Source: Gemmatimonadota bacterium (GTDB lineage Bacteria; Gemmatimonadota; Gemmatimonadetes; Gemmatimonadales; GWC2-71-9). Taken from it: a stretch of DNA of 24,244 bases. The notes below the pieces were generated by a model, which worked only from the letters and a program-made list of their open reading frames with translations, had not been told where the DNA came from and ran no database searches. The DNA is taken from positions 1 through 24,244 of the forward strand of contig QHTW01000042.1 in NCBI GenBank assembly GCA_003220955.1. The letters run 5' to 3'. Of this stretch, positions 14,634-22,787 are shown piece after piece; position 1 is the first letter of the stretch; every line of letters starts with the position of its first letter. The position numbers were made by a program, and so were the translations under genes.

Positions 14634-15195
14634 CGAAGCCCTGGCCTTGATGCAGGAGCACACACAATCGTCCTCCCTCCGCCAGCACATGCTCGCGGTC
14701 GAGGCCGCCATGCGCGCCTACGCCGCCAAATTCGGCGAGGATCCAGAGCCATGGGGACTCGTCGGGCTGCTGCATGACTTTGACTACGAAAAATTCCCCA
14801 ACCACGACCACTCCCCCACGGACGGGCATCCGCTGTGGGGAGTGAACGTCCTGCGCTCCAAGGGGGTCGGCGAGCCGCTGCTGCGCGCTGTCCTGGGACA
14901 CGCGACCTATTCCGGTGTGCCGCGCGATTCGCAACTGGCCAAAACCCTGTTCGCCGTCGATGAGCTGTGCGGCTTTCTGGTCGCGTGCGCACTCGTGCGA
15001 CCGTCCAAGAGCTTCAAGGACCTCGAGGTCTCGTCGGTGAAGAAAAAGCTCAAGGACAAGGCGTTCGCGCGCGGGGTCAACCGCGACGAGGTCCGTCAGG
15101 GCGCCGAGGAGCTCGGCGTGCCGCTCGACGAGCACATCGCGTTCTGCATTCAGGCGCTGCGGCCCGTGGAACCCTCACTAGGTCTCGGAGGGTGA
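14623..15195 (+). CDS. HD-superfamily protein (HDIG type)
   Basis: This 190-residue cytosolic protein has an HD-type helical core: H22 in LRQHMLAVE, the paired H51-D52 in GLLHDFDYE, a His-rich loop (NHDHSP, DGHP), H93 in LGHATY and D113 in AVDELCGFL. The set corresponds to the metal-binding residues of HD-domain phosphohydrolases, which cut nucleotides or other phosphate esters. A basic segment (VKKKLKDKAFARG) and an acidic amphipathic C-terminus follow. The start is ATG 14623, with GGGGAG 9 bases upstream and an 11-base overlap with asnB; the open frame back to 14557 lies within asnB. The stop overlaps the next GTG (GTGA). The substrate is unknown. Confidence 0.8.
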   Translation: MNRDEALALMQEHTQSSSLRQHMLAVEAAMRAYAAKFGEDPEPWGLVGLLHDFDYEKFPNHDHSPTDGHPLWGVNVLRSKGVGEPLLRAVLGHATYSGVPRDSQLAKTLFAVDELCGFLVACALVRPSKSFKDLEVSSVKKKLKDKAFARGVNRDEVRQGAEELGVPLDEHIAFCIQALRPVEPSLGLGG

Positions 15196-16592
15196 CCGCG
15201 ACCGTCCCGCCCGCGCATCTGTTTTCGCGGGCGCTCGATCGCGCCACGGGTGCGCGGCCGATCCCCGGCAACATCGTGCGTCACGTCGCGGTCAGCAGCA
15301 CAGCGCTCGATACGATGTTGGAGATGATCGCGAGCGCGGAGCGCACGGTGCACTTCGAGAATTACATCATTCACGACGACGACACCGGCCGCCGCTTTGC
15401 GACGGCGTGGGCCGAGCGGGCGCGCGCCGGGGTGCGCGTGCGCATCCTCTACGACGCGTTCGGCTCCTTCGGCACGAGCGGCGGCTACTGGCGTGAGCTG
15501 CACCGCTCCGGGGTCGACTGCCGGCCGTTCCGACCGATCCTGACGAGTGGCCCGATCCAGGCGTTCAGCCGTGATCATCGCAAGCTGCTCGTCGTGGACG
15601 GAGAACGCGCCATGACCGGTGGTATGTGCATCGGCGACGAGTGGGCGGGCAATGCCGACGCCGGCCTGTCGTGCTGGCGTGATACGATGGTGGTCGTCTG
15701 TGGACCCGCCGTGGCCGCGCTCGATGGGGCATTCGGGCGCATGTGGGCGCGCGCCGGGCGCCCCCTGCCCGAAGCCGAGACGATTCCGGCCCCTGAGGAG
15801 TGCGGGCCATCGGCGGTGCGCGTCGTAGAGGGCTTCCCCGGACAGTCGCGCATCTACCGGGCCGTCCAGCTGCTCGCCGCGGCGGTGACGGAACGGTTCT
15901 GGATTACCGATGCGTATCTGGTCGCACCGCCGCCACTCTATGCGGCGTTCGTGGACGCAGCGCGGAGCGGCGTCGATGTGCGCTTTTTGCTCCCGGGGAC
16001 CTCGGATATCCCGGTCGTCCGCATGTTCACGCGCGCCGGATATCGCGAGCTGTTGCACGCGGGGGCGCGCATCTTCGAGTATCGCGGCCCGATGCTGCAC
16101 GCGAAGACCCTCGTCGCCGATCGCGAATGGGCGCGAGTGGGATCGAGCAACCTCAACGTCTCCAGTCTCCTCGGCAACTACGAGCTCGATCTCGTCGCCG
16201 AGCACGACGGATTGACGGCGACGCTCGCCACGCAGTTCTTGCACGACATGGCACAGAGCCGCGAGATCGTGCTGATGGCCCGCCGCCGGTTGCCGCTGCC
16301 GCCGAAACTCGTCGATACGGTCGCGGTGCATCCGGACGTTCCGCAACACCGCCGCACGATGCATGAACGCCGGGCGGTAGCCGCAATCGCACTGATCCAG
16401 CTCGCCGGGGGCGCCCGCCGGCGGCTCGCCGGTGGGACGGCAGCGGCGTTCTTCGTGATCGGCCTCATGCTCCTCTTTTTGCCGATCATTACCAGCACCG
16501 TGCTTGCGGTCGGGACCCTGGTGACCTCCGTCTGGCTTGCCGGCTTCGCCCTTGCCCGGCGCCGGCGCCGCCGCGAGAGCGATGTTGGCTGA
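15192..16592 (+). CDS. Phospholipase D/cardiolipin synthase-like protein with C-terminal membrane segments
   Basis: This 466-residue member of the phospholipase D superfamily has two HKD motifs: SRDHRKLLVVDG with H129, K131 and D136, and MLHAKTLVAD with H303, K305 and D310. In cardiolipin synthases the pair performs phosphatidyl transfer between two phosphatidylglycerols. Sequence after each motif (AMTGGMCIGDEW, VGSSNLN) also fits cardiolipin synthase. Typical ClsA enzymes have two N-terminal membrane helices; here none is seen there and two hydrophobic segments lie near the C-terminus instead (about 416-436 and 438-456), ending in a basic tail (RRRRRRE). The GTG at 15192 overlaps the HD gene stop as GTGA. 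The 3' end overlaps the sigma factor start by 11 bases. Membrane lipid synthesis is likely; phospholipase activity is the alternative. Confidence 0.85.
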   Translation: MTATVPPAHLFSRALDRATGARPIPGNIVRHVAVSSTALDTMLEMIASAERTVHFENYIIHDDDTGRRFATAWAERARAGVRVRILYDAFGSFGTSGGYWRELHRSGVDCRPFRPILTSGPIQAFSRDHRKLLVVDGERAMTGGMCIGDEWAGNADAGLSCWRDTMVVVCGPAVAALDGAFGRMWARAGRPLPEAETIPAPEECGPSAVRVVEGFPGQSRIYRAVQLLAAAVTERFWITDAYLVAPPPLYAAFVDAARSGVDVRFLLPGTSDIPVVRMFTRAGYRELLHAGARIFEYRGPMLHAKTLVADREWARVGSSNLNVSSLLGNYELDLVAEHDGLTATLATQFLHDMAQSREIVLMARRRLPLPPKLVDTVAVHPDVPQHRRTMHERRAVAAIALIQLAGGARRRLAGGTAAAFFVIGLMLLFLPIITSTVLAVGTLVTSVWLAGFALARRRRRRESDVG

Positions 16593-17196
16593 GGCTCCCC
16601 GCCCCGAGGCGCCAGTTCAACCTCCCAGCGGCCCTGCGCGTATGGGAAGCAGCGAAGACGACGCGGCGCTGGTTGCCAGGACTGTCGCAGGCGACCGCGC
16701 CGCATTTGGGGTTCTCGTGGAGCGCTACACAGGGCAGGCGCGGCGAGTCGCCCGGGCGGTCTTAGGCGATCCCGATGATGCGGATGACGCGGCCCAGGAC
16801 GGATTTCTTTCCGCCCTGGTAAAACTCGCGCAATATGATGCCCGTCGGCCATTCGGACCCTGGTTGATGCGGATCGTCGCGAACGCGGCGACCGATCGGC
16901 GCCGGCGACGCACCGTCCGCCGAGCCGAGCCGCTCGATCCGTCGCTGGTCGGCGGTGGCCCGCGACCCGATGCGATCGCGGTCCGTAGCGAGCTCGGCGA
17001 GCGGCTGCGCGCCGCATTGAAGGAGCTGCCCGAGCGGCGCCGCACCGCGGTGGTGTTGTTCGATGTCGAGGGGTACTCGCATGCCGAGATCGCCGGAATC
17101 CTCGGGATTCCCGAGGGGACGGTGCGATCCGAAGTGTTTCACGCGCGTCGCCGTCTACGCACGCTGCTGGCTGACTGGAAGGAGCAGGTACGATGA
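16582..17196 (+). CDS. ECF-type RNA polymerase sigma factor
   Basis: This sigma-70 family protein of about 204 residues has only regions 2 and 4. Region 2 covers ALVARTVAGDRAAFGVLVERY, ARAVLGDPDDADDAAQDGF and the -10 recognising helix FGPWLMRIVANAATDRRRRR. Region 4 covers LKELPERRRTAVVLFDVEGYSHAEIAGILGIPEGTVRSEVFHARRRL, a normal helix-turn-helix. The Pro-rich first 20 residues are extra to the fold, so ATG 16642 is an alternative start; ATG 16582 gives an 11-base overlap with the phospholipase D-like gene. The TGA overlaps the next ATG (ATGA). The next gene is a small membrane protein, the usual place for an anti-sigma factor, and an export locus follows, suggesting control of envelope stress or export genes. 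Confidence 0.9.
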   Translation: MLAEAPRPEAPVQPPSGPARMGSSEDDAALVARTVAGDRAAFGVLVERYTGQARRVARAVLGDPDDADDAAQDGFLSALVKLAQYDARRPFGPWLMRIVANAATDRRRRRTVRRAEPLDPSLVGGGPRPDAIAVRSELGERLRAALKELPERRRTAVVLFDVEGYSHAEIAGILGIPEGTVRSEVFHARRRLRTLLADWKEQVR

Positions 17197-17561
17197 ACGA
17201 GTTGCCGTCGGATTTCCGGCCCGATGCCGAGCTCGGCGCCACATTGCGGAGTGCGCTCGAACCGAAGGACGACCACGCGGCGTTCGTCGCGCGGGTCATG
17301 GCGCGCTACGACCAGGCGCTCGCTCGCGCCATGATCCCGACGCTCGACGTCCTGGCGTCGTGGTTCCGGCCCGGCATCGCCGCGGCCGCGGCCGCGCTCA
17401 TCGCCGGTTTTCTGCTCGGCCGCGCGGTCTTGGCGCCAGCCCCGACGTCGTTCGATGCTGCGCTGGCGCCGGTCGAAGGACCCGGGCTCGCGGCGCTCGT
17501 CACGGCGCCGGATCCGCCTGACGCCAGTGTGGTGTTTACGTCCCTTGTCGAGCAACGATAG
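17193..17561 (+). CDS. Small membrane protein, candidate anti-sigma factor
   Basis: This 122-residue protein has one membrane segment (about 59-82, GIAAAAAALIAGFLLGRAVL), a cytoplasmic N-terminal part (1-57, LRSALEPKDDHAAFVARVMARYDQAL) and a short outer tail. AAGGAG lies 8 bases before the ATG, which overlaps the sigma stop as ATGA, so both proteins are made together. Position and topology fit an anti-sigma factor that holds the sigma at the membrane. It has no Cys at all and so lacks the HX3CX2C zinc motif of ZAS-type anti-sigma factors. I do not recognise the family by sequence; the role rests on context and topology. Confidence 0.7.
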   Translation: MNELPSDFRPDAELGATLRSALEPKDDHAAFVARVMARYDQALARAMIPTLDVLASWFRPGIAAAAAALIAGFLLGRAVLAPAPTSFDAALAPVEGPGLAALVTAPDPPDASVVFTSLVEQR

Positions 17562-17578
17562 AATGAGGAAAGAGAGCC

Positions 17579-17992
17579 ATGCTGAATAGATCGAAACTCG
17601 CCGCCGTCGGCCTGTTGGCCGCTGTATTCCTGGCCGGTGGGCTGGCCGGCTGGGGTGGCCACGAGGCCGCGGAACGTGATGACCGTGGCCCGGGAGGACA
17701 TCGCGGCCCGGACGCGCTCGTCGCCTATCTGACCCGTGAGCTGAAACTGAGCGCCGCACAGCGCGACTCGGTGCGCGCGATCATCGCCCGCCACCGCCCC
17801 GAGACCGATTCCCTATGGGCGCGGGTCCGGCCCCGCTTCGATTCCATCAAGGCCCGCATGCGCGCCGAGATCGATGCGCAGCTCACTCCCGAGCAGCGGA
17901 CTCGTCACCAGCAACTGATCGACCGGGCTGAGCATCACCGTAGGGAGCGGGAAGACTCGACCAAAGCCAAAACCGAGGGAGGGCGGAGCTGA
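17579..17992 (+). CDS. Periplasmic Spy/CpxP-like (heavy-metal sensor type) protein
   Basis: This 137-residue exported protein has an N-terminal signal or anchor helix (residues 6-26, LAAVGLLAAVFLAGGLAGW). The rest is mostly helical and charged, with two motifs of the Spy/CpxP/ZraP group: LSAAQRDSV (58-64) and LTPEQRTRHQQL (102-113). Family members are periplasmic ATP-independent chaperones or stress sensors that respond to misfolded protein or metals. The His/Gly-rich stretch just after the anchor (GGHRGP) might bind metal. GAGGAAAG lies before the ATG. The stop shares its last base with the next ATG (TGATG). In this locus it could report envelope damage to the candidate anti-sigma, or bind export substrate; both are inference. 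Confidence 0.75.
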   Translation: MLNRSKLAAVGLLAAVFLAGGLAGWGGHEAAERDDRGPGGHRGPDALVAYLTRELKLSAAQRDSVRAIIARHRPETDSLWARVRPRFDSIKARMRAEIDAQLTPEQRTRHQQLIDRAEHHRREREDSTKAKTEGGRS

Positions 17993-19281
17993 TGCGCTGG
18001 CTCAGGGGCGTAACAGCCGTTCTTGTCGTGGCACTCACGGCACGCGTGGCGGCGGCGCAGCAGGTCGAGATCACCTTGCAGGAGGCGGTCCGGCGCTCGC
18101 TGGACGTCCAGCCGGCCATGGTGCAGGCACGCGGTGACCAGCGCAATGCCGGTGCCTCGTCTCGCTCGGCATTCGCCGCTTTTCTTCCTTCCGTCACCAC
18201 CGGCGTGTCGGCGGCACGCAGCAACGTCGGCCGCATCGATCCGACAACGGGCCGCCCGGTCCCGCCGGATTACTCCTATACCGGAAGTCTCAACGTCAGC
18301 CTCGTGCTGTTCGACGGCTTCCAACGCTTTGCGAATCTGAAGTCGGCGTCCGCGACCGGCAATGCGGCGGAGGCGGGTGCCGTCAACCAGCGCTTCCAGA
18401 TCATCCTGGCGACGAAGCAGGCCTTCTACAACGCCTTGGCCAATGACGAGCTCGTCCGCGTGGCGGACGCGCAGGTTCGCCGCGCGCAGCAGCAGCTGCA
18501 GATCTCGATCGACAAGCTCCATGCGGGCTCGGCGACGCGCTCGGATTCGTTGCGCTCGACCGTGGAATACGGCAACGCGCGCATCGCGCTGTTGCAGGCC
18601 CAGGCGAATCTGGCGACGGCGCAGGCGAACCTGGGCCGGCAGATCGGCGTCGACGCGCCGGTGCGTGCCGTCCCCGACACGGCGCTGCCCGCCGTCCCGG
18701 ACACCGGGGACCTGCGGCGCGCCGCGATCGAGGGCGCGCCTGCCGTCGAGCAGGCCGAAGCGCAGGCGAGCGCGGCGCGAGCGCAGGTGTGGAGTACGCG
18801 CTCGCAATACTGGCCTTCGTTGGTCGTGAGCTACAGCAACAACCGGCAAGGCGTCGGGTCGCCGAGCTTCCCGTTGTTCAGCAGCTACCCCGAGACGTTT
18901 TCGTGGCGGTTTGGACTGTCGTGGACGCTCTTCAACGGATTCACGCGGGAAGCGAACCAGGTCAGCGCTTCGGTCAACCGCGACATCGCCGAGGCGCGGG
19001 CTGCCGATACCCGCCGCCAAGTGAACGCACTGCTCACCCAGCAGCTCGCGACGCTCGCGACGGCGGTCGAGCAGATCAACATCGCGCGCGACAATCTCGC
19101 CGCCGCGACGGAGGACCTGCGCGTGCAGAACGAGCGCTACCGCGTGGGGGCCGCGACGATCCTGGACCTGCTCACCTCCCAGGCCGCGCTCACGCAGGCG
19201 GAGGTCAACGTCATCCAGACGCGCTTCAACTATCTGATCGCCCGCGCGCAGGTCGAGGCGGTCGTGGGACGGATGCTATGA
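17992..19281 (+). CDS. TolC-family outer membrane efflux protein
   Basis: This 429-residue exported protein has a signal peptide (about 1-23, ending ARVAAAQQ). It contains the duplicated outer-membrane efflux protein helical region: ITLQEAVRRSLDVQP at the first repeat start, long heptad-like helices rich in Ala and Gln (QANLATAQANLGRQIG), a beta-strand part (SYTGSLNVSLVLFDGFQR, FSWRFGLSWTLFNGF) and the second-repeat motif ERYRVGAATILDLLTSQAAL. Trimers form an outer-membrane channel with a periplasmic tunnel that docks with an adaptor. GGAG lies just before the ATG at 17992, which overlaps the Spy-like stop. The stop overlaps the next ATG (ATGA). Together with the three genes after it this gives a full export pump. 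Confidence 0.92.
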   Translation: MRWLRGVTAVLVVALTARVAAAQQVEITLQEAVRRSLDVQPAMVQARGDQRNAGASSRSAFAAFLPSVTTGVSAARSNVGRIDPTTGRPVPPDYSYTGSLNVSLVLFDGFQRFANLKSASATGNAAEAGAVNQRFQIILATKQAFYNALANDELVRVADAQVRRAQQQLQISIDKLHAGSATRSDSLRSTVEYGNARIALLQAQANLATAQANLGRQIGVDAPVRAVPDTALPAVPDTGDLRRAAIEGAPAVEQAEAQASAARAQVWSTRSQYWPSLVVSYSNNRQGVGSPSFPLFSSYPETFSWRFGLSWTLFNGFTREANQVSASVNRDIAEARAADTRRQVNALLTQQLATLATAVEQINIARDNLAAATEDLRVQNERYRVGAATILDLLTSQAALTQAEVNVIQTRFNYLIARAQVEAVVGRML

Positions 19282-20021
19282 CCTCGGTCCAGGCGATGAC
19301 ATTCCGCACGGGCGATACGCCCACGCCCGATACCGTGATCCTGACACATCACCTGGCGCGCGAGTATCAGATGGGCGCCGAGGTGGTGCATGCGCTCCGT
19401 GGCGTGGACATCCAGATCAAGCGGAACGAGTTCGTCGCGATTATGGGGCCGTCGGGGTCGGGCAAGTCGACGCTGATGAACCTGATCGGCTGCCTCGATA
19501 CGCCGACGACCGGGGAGTACTGGCTGAACGGGCAGAAGGTGAGCGACTTGACCGACGACGAGCTGGCCCGCATCCGCAACAAGGAGATCGGGTTCGTCTT
19601 CCAGACATTTAACCTGCTGCCCCGCGCCGACGCGCTGCACAACGTGGAGCTGCCGCTGATCTACGCCGGCATGGCCGCCAAGGAGCGGCGCGAGCGCGCG
19701 GCCCACGCGCTCACCCAGGTGCAGCTGGCGGACCGGATGGATCACCGGCCCAACGAGCTCTCGGGCGGACAGCGCCAGCGCGTGGCGATAGCGCGGGCAC
19801 TCGTCAACTCCCCCAGCATCCTGCTCGCCGACGAGCCGACGGGCAACCTCGACTCGGCGACCGGGACGGAAATCATGTCGGTCTTCAAGGATCTGCACCG
19901 GGCGGGCCAGACCATCGTGCTGGTGACGCACGAACACGACATCGCGGCGAACGCGCACCGCCAGATTCACCTGCTCGACGGCAAAATCGCGCGCGATGAG
20001 AAGATGGAAGGTCAGACGTGA
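19278..20021 (+). CDS. ABC transporter ATPase, MacB/LolD type
   Basis: This 247-residue cytosolic nucleotide-binding subunit has Walker A GPSGSGKST (57-65), the Q-loop VFQTFNLL with Q109, the ABC signature LSGGQRQR (161-168), Walker B ILLADEP with E186, and the switch His in VTHEHD (H218). The GCLDTPT and IGFVFQTFNLLPR patterns are those of the MacB/LolD/FtsE group, which drive mechanotransmission rather than substrate passage through the membrane. In E. coli MacB the ATPase is fused to the permease; here it is a separate gene. The start is ATG 19278, overlapping the TolC-type stop, although the frame is open further back. The stop overlaps the GTG of the adaptor (GTGA). Confidence 0.93.
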   Translation: MTSVQAMTFRTGDTPTPDTVILTHHLAREYQMGAEVVHALRGVDIQIKRNEFVAIMGPSGSGKSTLMNLIGCLDTPTTGEYWLNGQKVSDLTDDELARIRNKEIGFVFQTFNLLPRADALHNVELPLIYAGMAAKERRERAAHALTQVQLADRMDHRPNELSGGQRQRVAIARALVNSPSILLADEPTGNLDSATGTEIMSVFKDLHRAGQTIVLVTHEHDIAANAHRQIHLLDGKIARDEKMEGQT

Positions 20022-21565
20022 ACAAATACCTTTGGGCGAGCGCCACGGCGCTCATGCTGACCGGCATCGCCGGCTGCCACAAGACGCAGACCACGCAATC
20101 GTACGAGGCGGTTCCGGTCCAGCGCCGCAACCTGGTCGTGTCGGCGTCCGCGTCGGGCGCCATCGAGCCCGTGCTCACGGTCGACGTGAAGTCGAAGGCG
20201 TCGGGTGAGATCATCGGCATGAACGTGCAGACCGGCGACGACGTGAAAGAAAGTCAGCTGCTCGCGTCGATCGACCCCCGCATCCCGCGGAACAACCTGG
20301 CACAGGCGCAAGCCAATCTGCAGGTCGCGCAGGCCCAGCTGAGCAACGCCAAGGCGCAGCTCGCGCGCTCGGACACGCTCTTCAAGGCGCAGGCGATTAC
20401 GCAGACCGAATACGACGGCGCCAAGCTGGACTATGCCAACGCAAACGCCGCCGTGATCCGCGCGCAGTCCGACCTCGAGAACGCGCGTGACCGCATGAAC
20501 GACACGAAACTGCGTGCCCCCCTCGCCGGCACCATCATCACGAAGAATGTCGAGCTCGGCACCGTGATTTCGTCGCCGACCACCGACGTGGGCGGCGGCA
20601 CCGTGCTGTTCAAGATGGCGAATCTCGATACGGTGCAGATCCGCGCGCTCGTGGACGAGACGGACATCGGGAAGGTGCAGCCGAGCATGCTCTCGACGAT
20701 CACCGTCGACGCGTATCCCAACCGGCCGTTCGAGGGGAGCGTCCTGAAGATCGAGCCGCAGGCGACCGTCCAGCAGAACGTGACGATGTTCAACGTGCTC
20801 GTGCGCATCCCGAACCCCGGTCACCTGCTCAAGCCCGGGATGAACACCGAAGTCGAAATCCACGTCGGCCGCCGCGACAACGTGCTCGCGGTGCCGAACG
20901 CCGCGCTGCGGACGCAGCGCGACGTCGCCTCGGCGGCGCAGGTGCTGGGGCTCGATCCCAACGATGTCCAACAGCAGCTCGCGGCCCACCAGCAGCAGCC
21001 GGGCCCCGCAAATCGCGACAGCGCGTCGCTGGGTGGGGGCGTCGCGAGTCGGGACTCGGCCGCGCGCCGCGACTCTGCGGCACGAGGCGCGGGCGGGAGT
21101 ACGATGACGATGCCCGACGGCCGGACGATTCAGCTGCCGCCCGGCGTGACCGAAGCGCAGGTCCGCTCCGCATTTCAGAAGCGGATGTCGGGTCAAGATC
21201 TGACGCCGGCCGAGCAGAACGCGATGGCCGCTATGCGTGCCGCATTCCAGAGGGTGGGCGGTGGTGGAGGAGCCGGCGGCGGTGGGTTCCGGCGCAACAG
21301 CGGCGAGACGTCCAGCTACATCGTGTTCACGCTGAAGCAAGGGAAGCCAACACCCGTGCAGATCCGCACGGGCCTGACGGACCTTGACTACGTCGAGGTG
21401 CTGAGCGGGCTCACTGAGCAGGACACGGTGCTGGTGCTGCCGAGCGCGTCCCTGCTCAACTCGCAGCGCGACATGCAGCAACGCATGCGCAACATCGGCG
21501 GGCTGCCCGGCGTGCAGCAACAGCAGCAGACGCCGCCGCGCCCGGCGACGCCGGCGAGGCCCTAG
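20018..21565 (+). CDS. MacA-like membrane-fusion adaptor lipoprotein with a large insertion
   Basis: This 515-residue periplasmic adaptor is anchored by a lipobox (LTGIAGC, lipidated C20). The biotinyl-lipoyl halves (about 48-85 and 165-195) flank a coiled-coil hairpin (about 92-160, QAQANLQVAQAQLSNAKAQL), and a beta-barrel follows to about 295. The membrane-proximal region resumes near 432 (SSYIVFTLKQGKPTPVQIRTG). The 130 residues between (about 300-432) are extra to MacA: a Gln-rich part, RDSA repeats (333-354), a PDGRTIQLPPGVTEAQV piece, a helical pair with LTPAEQ (395-400) and a Gly-rich linker. The C-terminus is Gln/Pro-rich. It starts with GTG 20018 overlapping the ATPase stop, and ends one base before the permease ATG. 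It should link the inner-membrane pump with the TolC-type channel. Confidence 0.9.
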   Translation: MNKYLWASATALMLTGIAGCHKTQTTQSYEAVPVQRRNLVVSASASGAIEPVLTVDVKSKASGEIIGMNVQTGDDVKESQLLASIDPRIPRNNLAQAQANLQVAQAQLSNAKAQLARSDTLFKAQAITQTEYDGAKLDYANANAAVIRAQSDLENARDRMNDTKLRAPLAGTIITKNVELGTVISSPTTDVGGGTVLFKMANLDTVQIRALVDETDIGKVQPSMLSTITVDAYPNRPFEGSVLKIEPQATVQQNVTMFNVLVRIPNPGHLLKPGMNTEVEIHVGRRDNVLAVPNAALRTQRDVASAAQVLGLDPNDVQQQLAAHQQQPGPANRDSASLGGGVASRDSAARRDSAARGAGGSTMTMPDGRTIQLPPGVTEAQVRSAFQKRMSGQDLTPAEQNAMAAMRAAFQRVGGGGGAGGGGFRRNSGETSSYIVFTLKQGKPTPVQIRTGLTDLDYVEVLSGLTEQDTVLVLPSASLLNSQRDMQQRMRNIGGLPGVQQQQQTPPRPATPARP

Positions 21566-21566
21566 T

Positions 21567-22787
21567 ATGCTGCTTGGCGAGATTTTCCAGGTCGCGCTCC
21601 AGGCGATCCGCGCCAACAAGCTGAGGTCGTTCCTGACGATGCTGGGCATCATCATCGGCGTCGGCGCGGTCATCACGATGGTCGCGCTCGGCAGCGGCGC
21701 GCAAAAGGCGGTCCAGGAGCGCATTCAGGCGCTCGGTCCTACGCTGCTGTCACTCTATCCCGGGCAGTCGTTCCGCGGCGGGATCATGATCGATTTCGGA
21801 TCGCGGGTCAGTCTCACCGTGGACGACGCGAACGCCCTCGCGAGCAGTGCCCGGTACGTGAAGGCGGTGGTCCCGGAGCTCACGCGCAATCTGCAGATCA
21901 AGAAGGGCGGCCAGAACGCGAACGTGAACATCGTCGGGACGACGCCGAACTACCCCGTCGTGAAGAACTACACCCTCACGGCGGGGCGGATGTTCACCGC
22001 CGGTGAGGACGAAGGCCGCCGCCGGTTGGCGGTGCTCGGCTCGGCCATCCCGGACATGTTCAATGCGAATCCCGCCGCGATGATTGGCCAGGAGATTCAG
22101 ATCCGCGGGATTCCGTTCGAGATCGTCGGGGTGTTGTCGTCGAAAGGCTCGGCGATGGGGTTCGGCAATCCGGACGAGCAGGTGTTGATCCCGCTACAAA
22201 CCGCCCGCTATCGCATCATGGGGACGGATCGGCTGCGGACTATCACGGTGGACGCCGCCAACGTGCAGCAGATGACGCTCTCCATGATCGAGATCGAGCG
22301 CGTGCTGCGGCGAGAACACAAGATCCGGCCGGGCGGCGAGAACGATTTCCAGATCCGGAATCAGTCGGACATTCTCGCCACATTCCAGCAGACGACCCAG
22401 ACGTTCACCTACCTGCTCGCCGGCATCGCGGCGGTGAGCTTGCTGGTCGGCGGGATCGGGATCATGAACATCATGCTCGTGTCGGTGACCGAGCGGACGC
22501 GCGAGATCGGGGTGCGCAAAGCCCTCGGAGCGACGCGGTTCAACATCCTGTTCCAGTTCCTGGTCGAAGCGCTGGTGCTGTGCCTGGTCGGCGGGATCAT
22601 CGGGATTCTGTTCGGCGCGCTCGGCGCGGTCGCGCTTTCCAAACTCGCGCACTGGAATACCTCTATCAACTTCTTCGCCATCGTGGTCGCGTTCGTCTTC
22701 AGCGCAATTGTGGGGCTGTTCTTCGGGATCTGGCCGGCACGGCGAGCTGCCGCCCTGGATCCGATTGTGGCGCTCAGATACGAGTAG
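21567..22787 (+). CDS. ABC transporter permease, MacB type
   Basis: This 406-residue inner-membrane protein has the MacB topology: one N-terminal helix (about 22-42, FLTMLGIIIGVGAVITMVAL), a large periplasmic MacB_PCD domain (about 45-280), then three C-terminal helices forming the FtsX domain (about 285-400). The FtsX hallmark is GGIGIMNIMLVSVTERTREIGVRKALGA. With the separate ATPase it equals E. coli MacB, which exports peptides, toxins, macrolides or siderophores through TolC. The start is ATG 21567 (AGTATG) after one spacer base past the adaptor stop. The TAG at 22785-22787 runs straight into the heptad inverted repeat. The substrate is unknown. Confidence 0.93.
   Translation: MLLGEIFQVALQAIRANKLRSFLTMLGIIIGVGAVITMVALGSGAQKAVQERIQALGPTLLSLYPGQSFRGGIMIDFGSRVSLTVDDANALASSARYVKAVVPELTRNLQIKKGGQNANVNIVGTTPNYPVVKNYTLTAGRMFTAGEDEGRRRLAVLGSAIPDMFNANPAAMIGQEIQIRGIPFEIVGVLSSKGSAMGFGNPDEQVLIPLQTARYRIMGTDRLRTITVDAANVQQMTLSMIEIERVLRREHKIRPGGENDFQIRNQSDILATFQQTTQTFTYLLAGIAAVSLLVGGIGIMNIMLVSVTERTREIGVRKALGATRFNILFQFLVEALVLCLVGGIIGILFGALGAVALSKLAHWNTSINFFAIVVAFVFSAIVGLFFGIWPARRAAALDPIVALRYE

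Noticed and set aside
20012..21724. Leftward frame of 570 codons opposite the adaptor gene
   Set aside because: Shadow of the adaptor; its His/Arg/Leu-rich composition is typical of antisense high-GC DNA, and the plus strand has a clear lipobox and adaptor domains.
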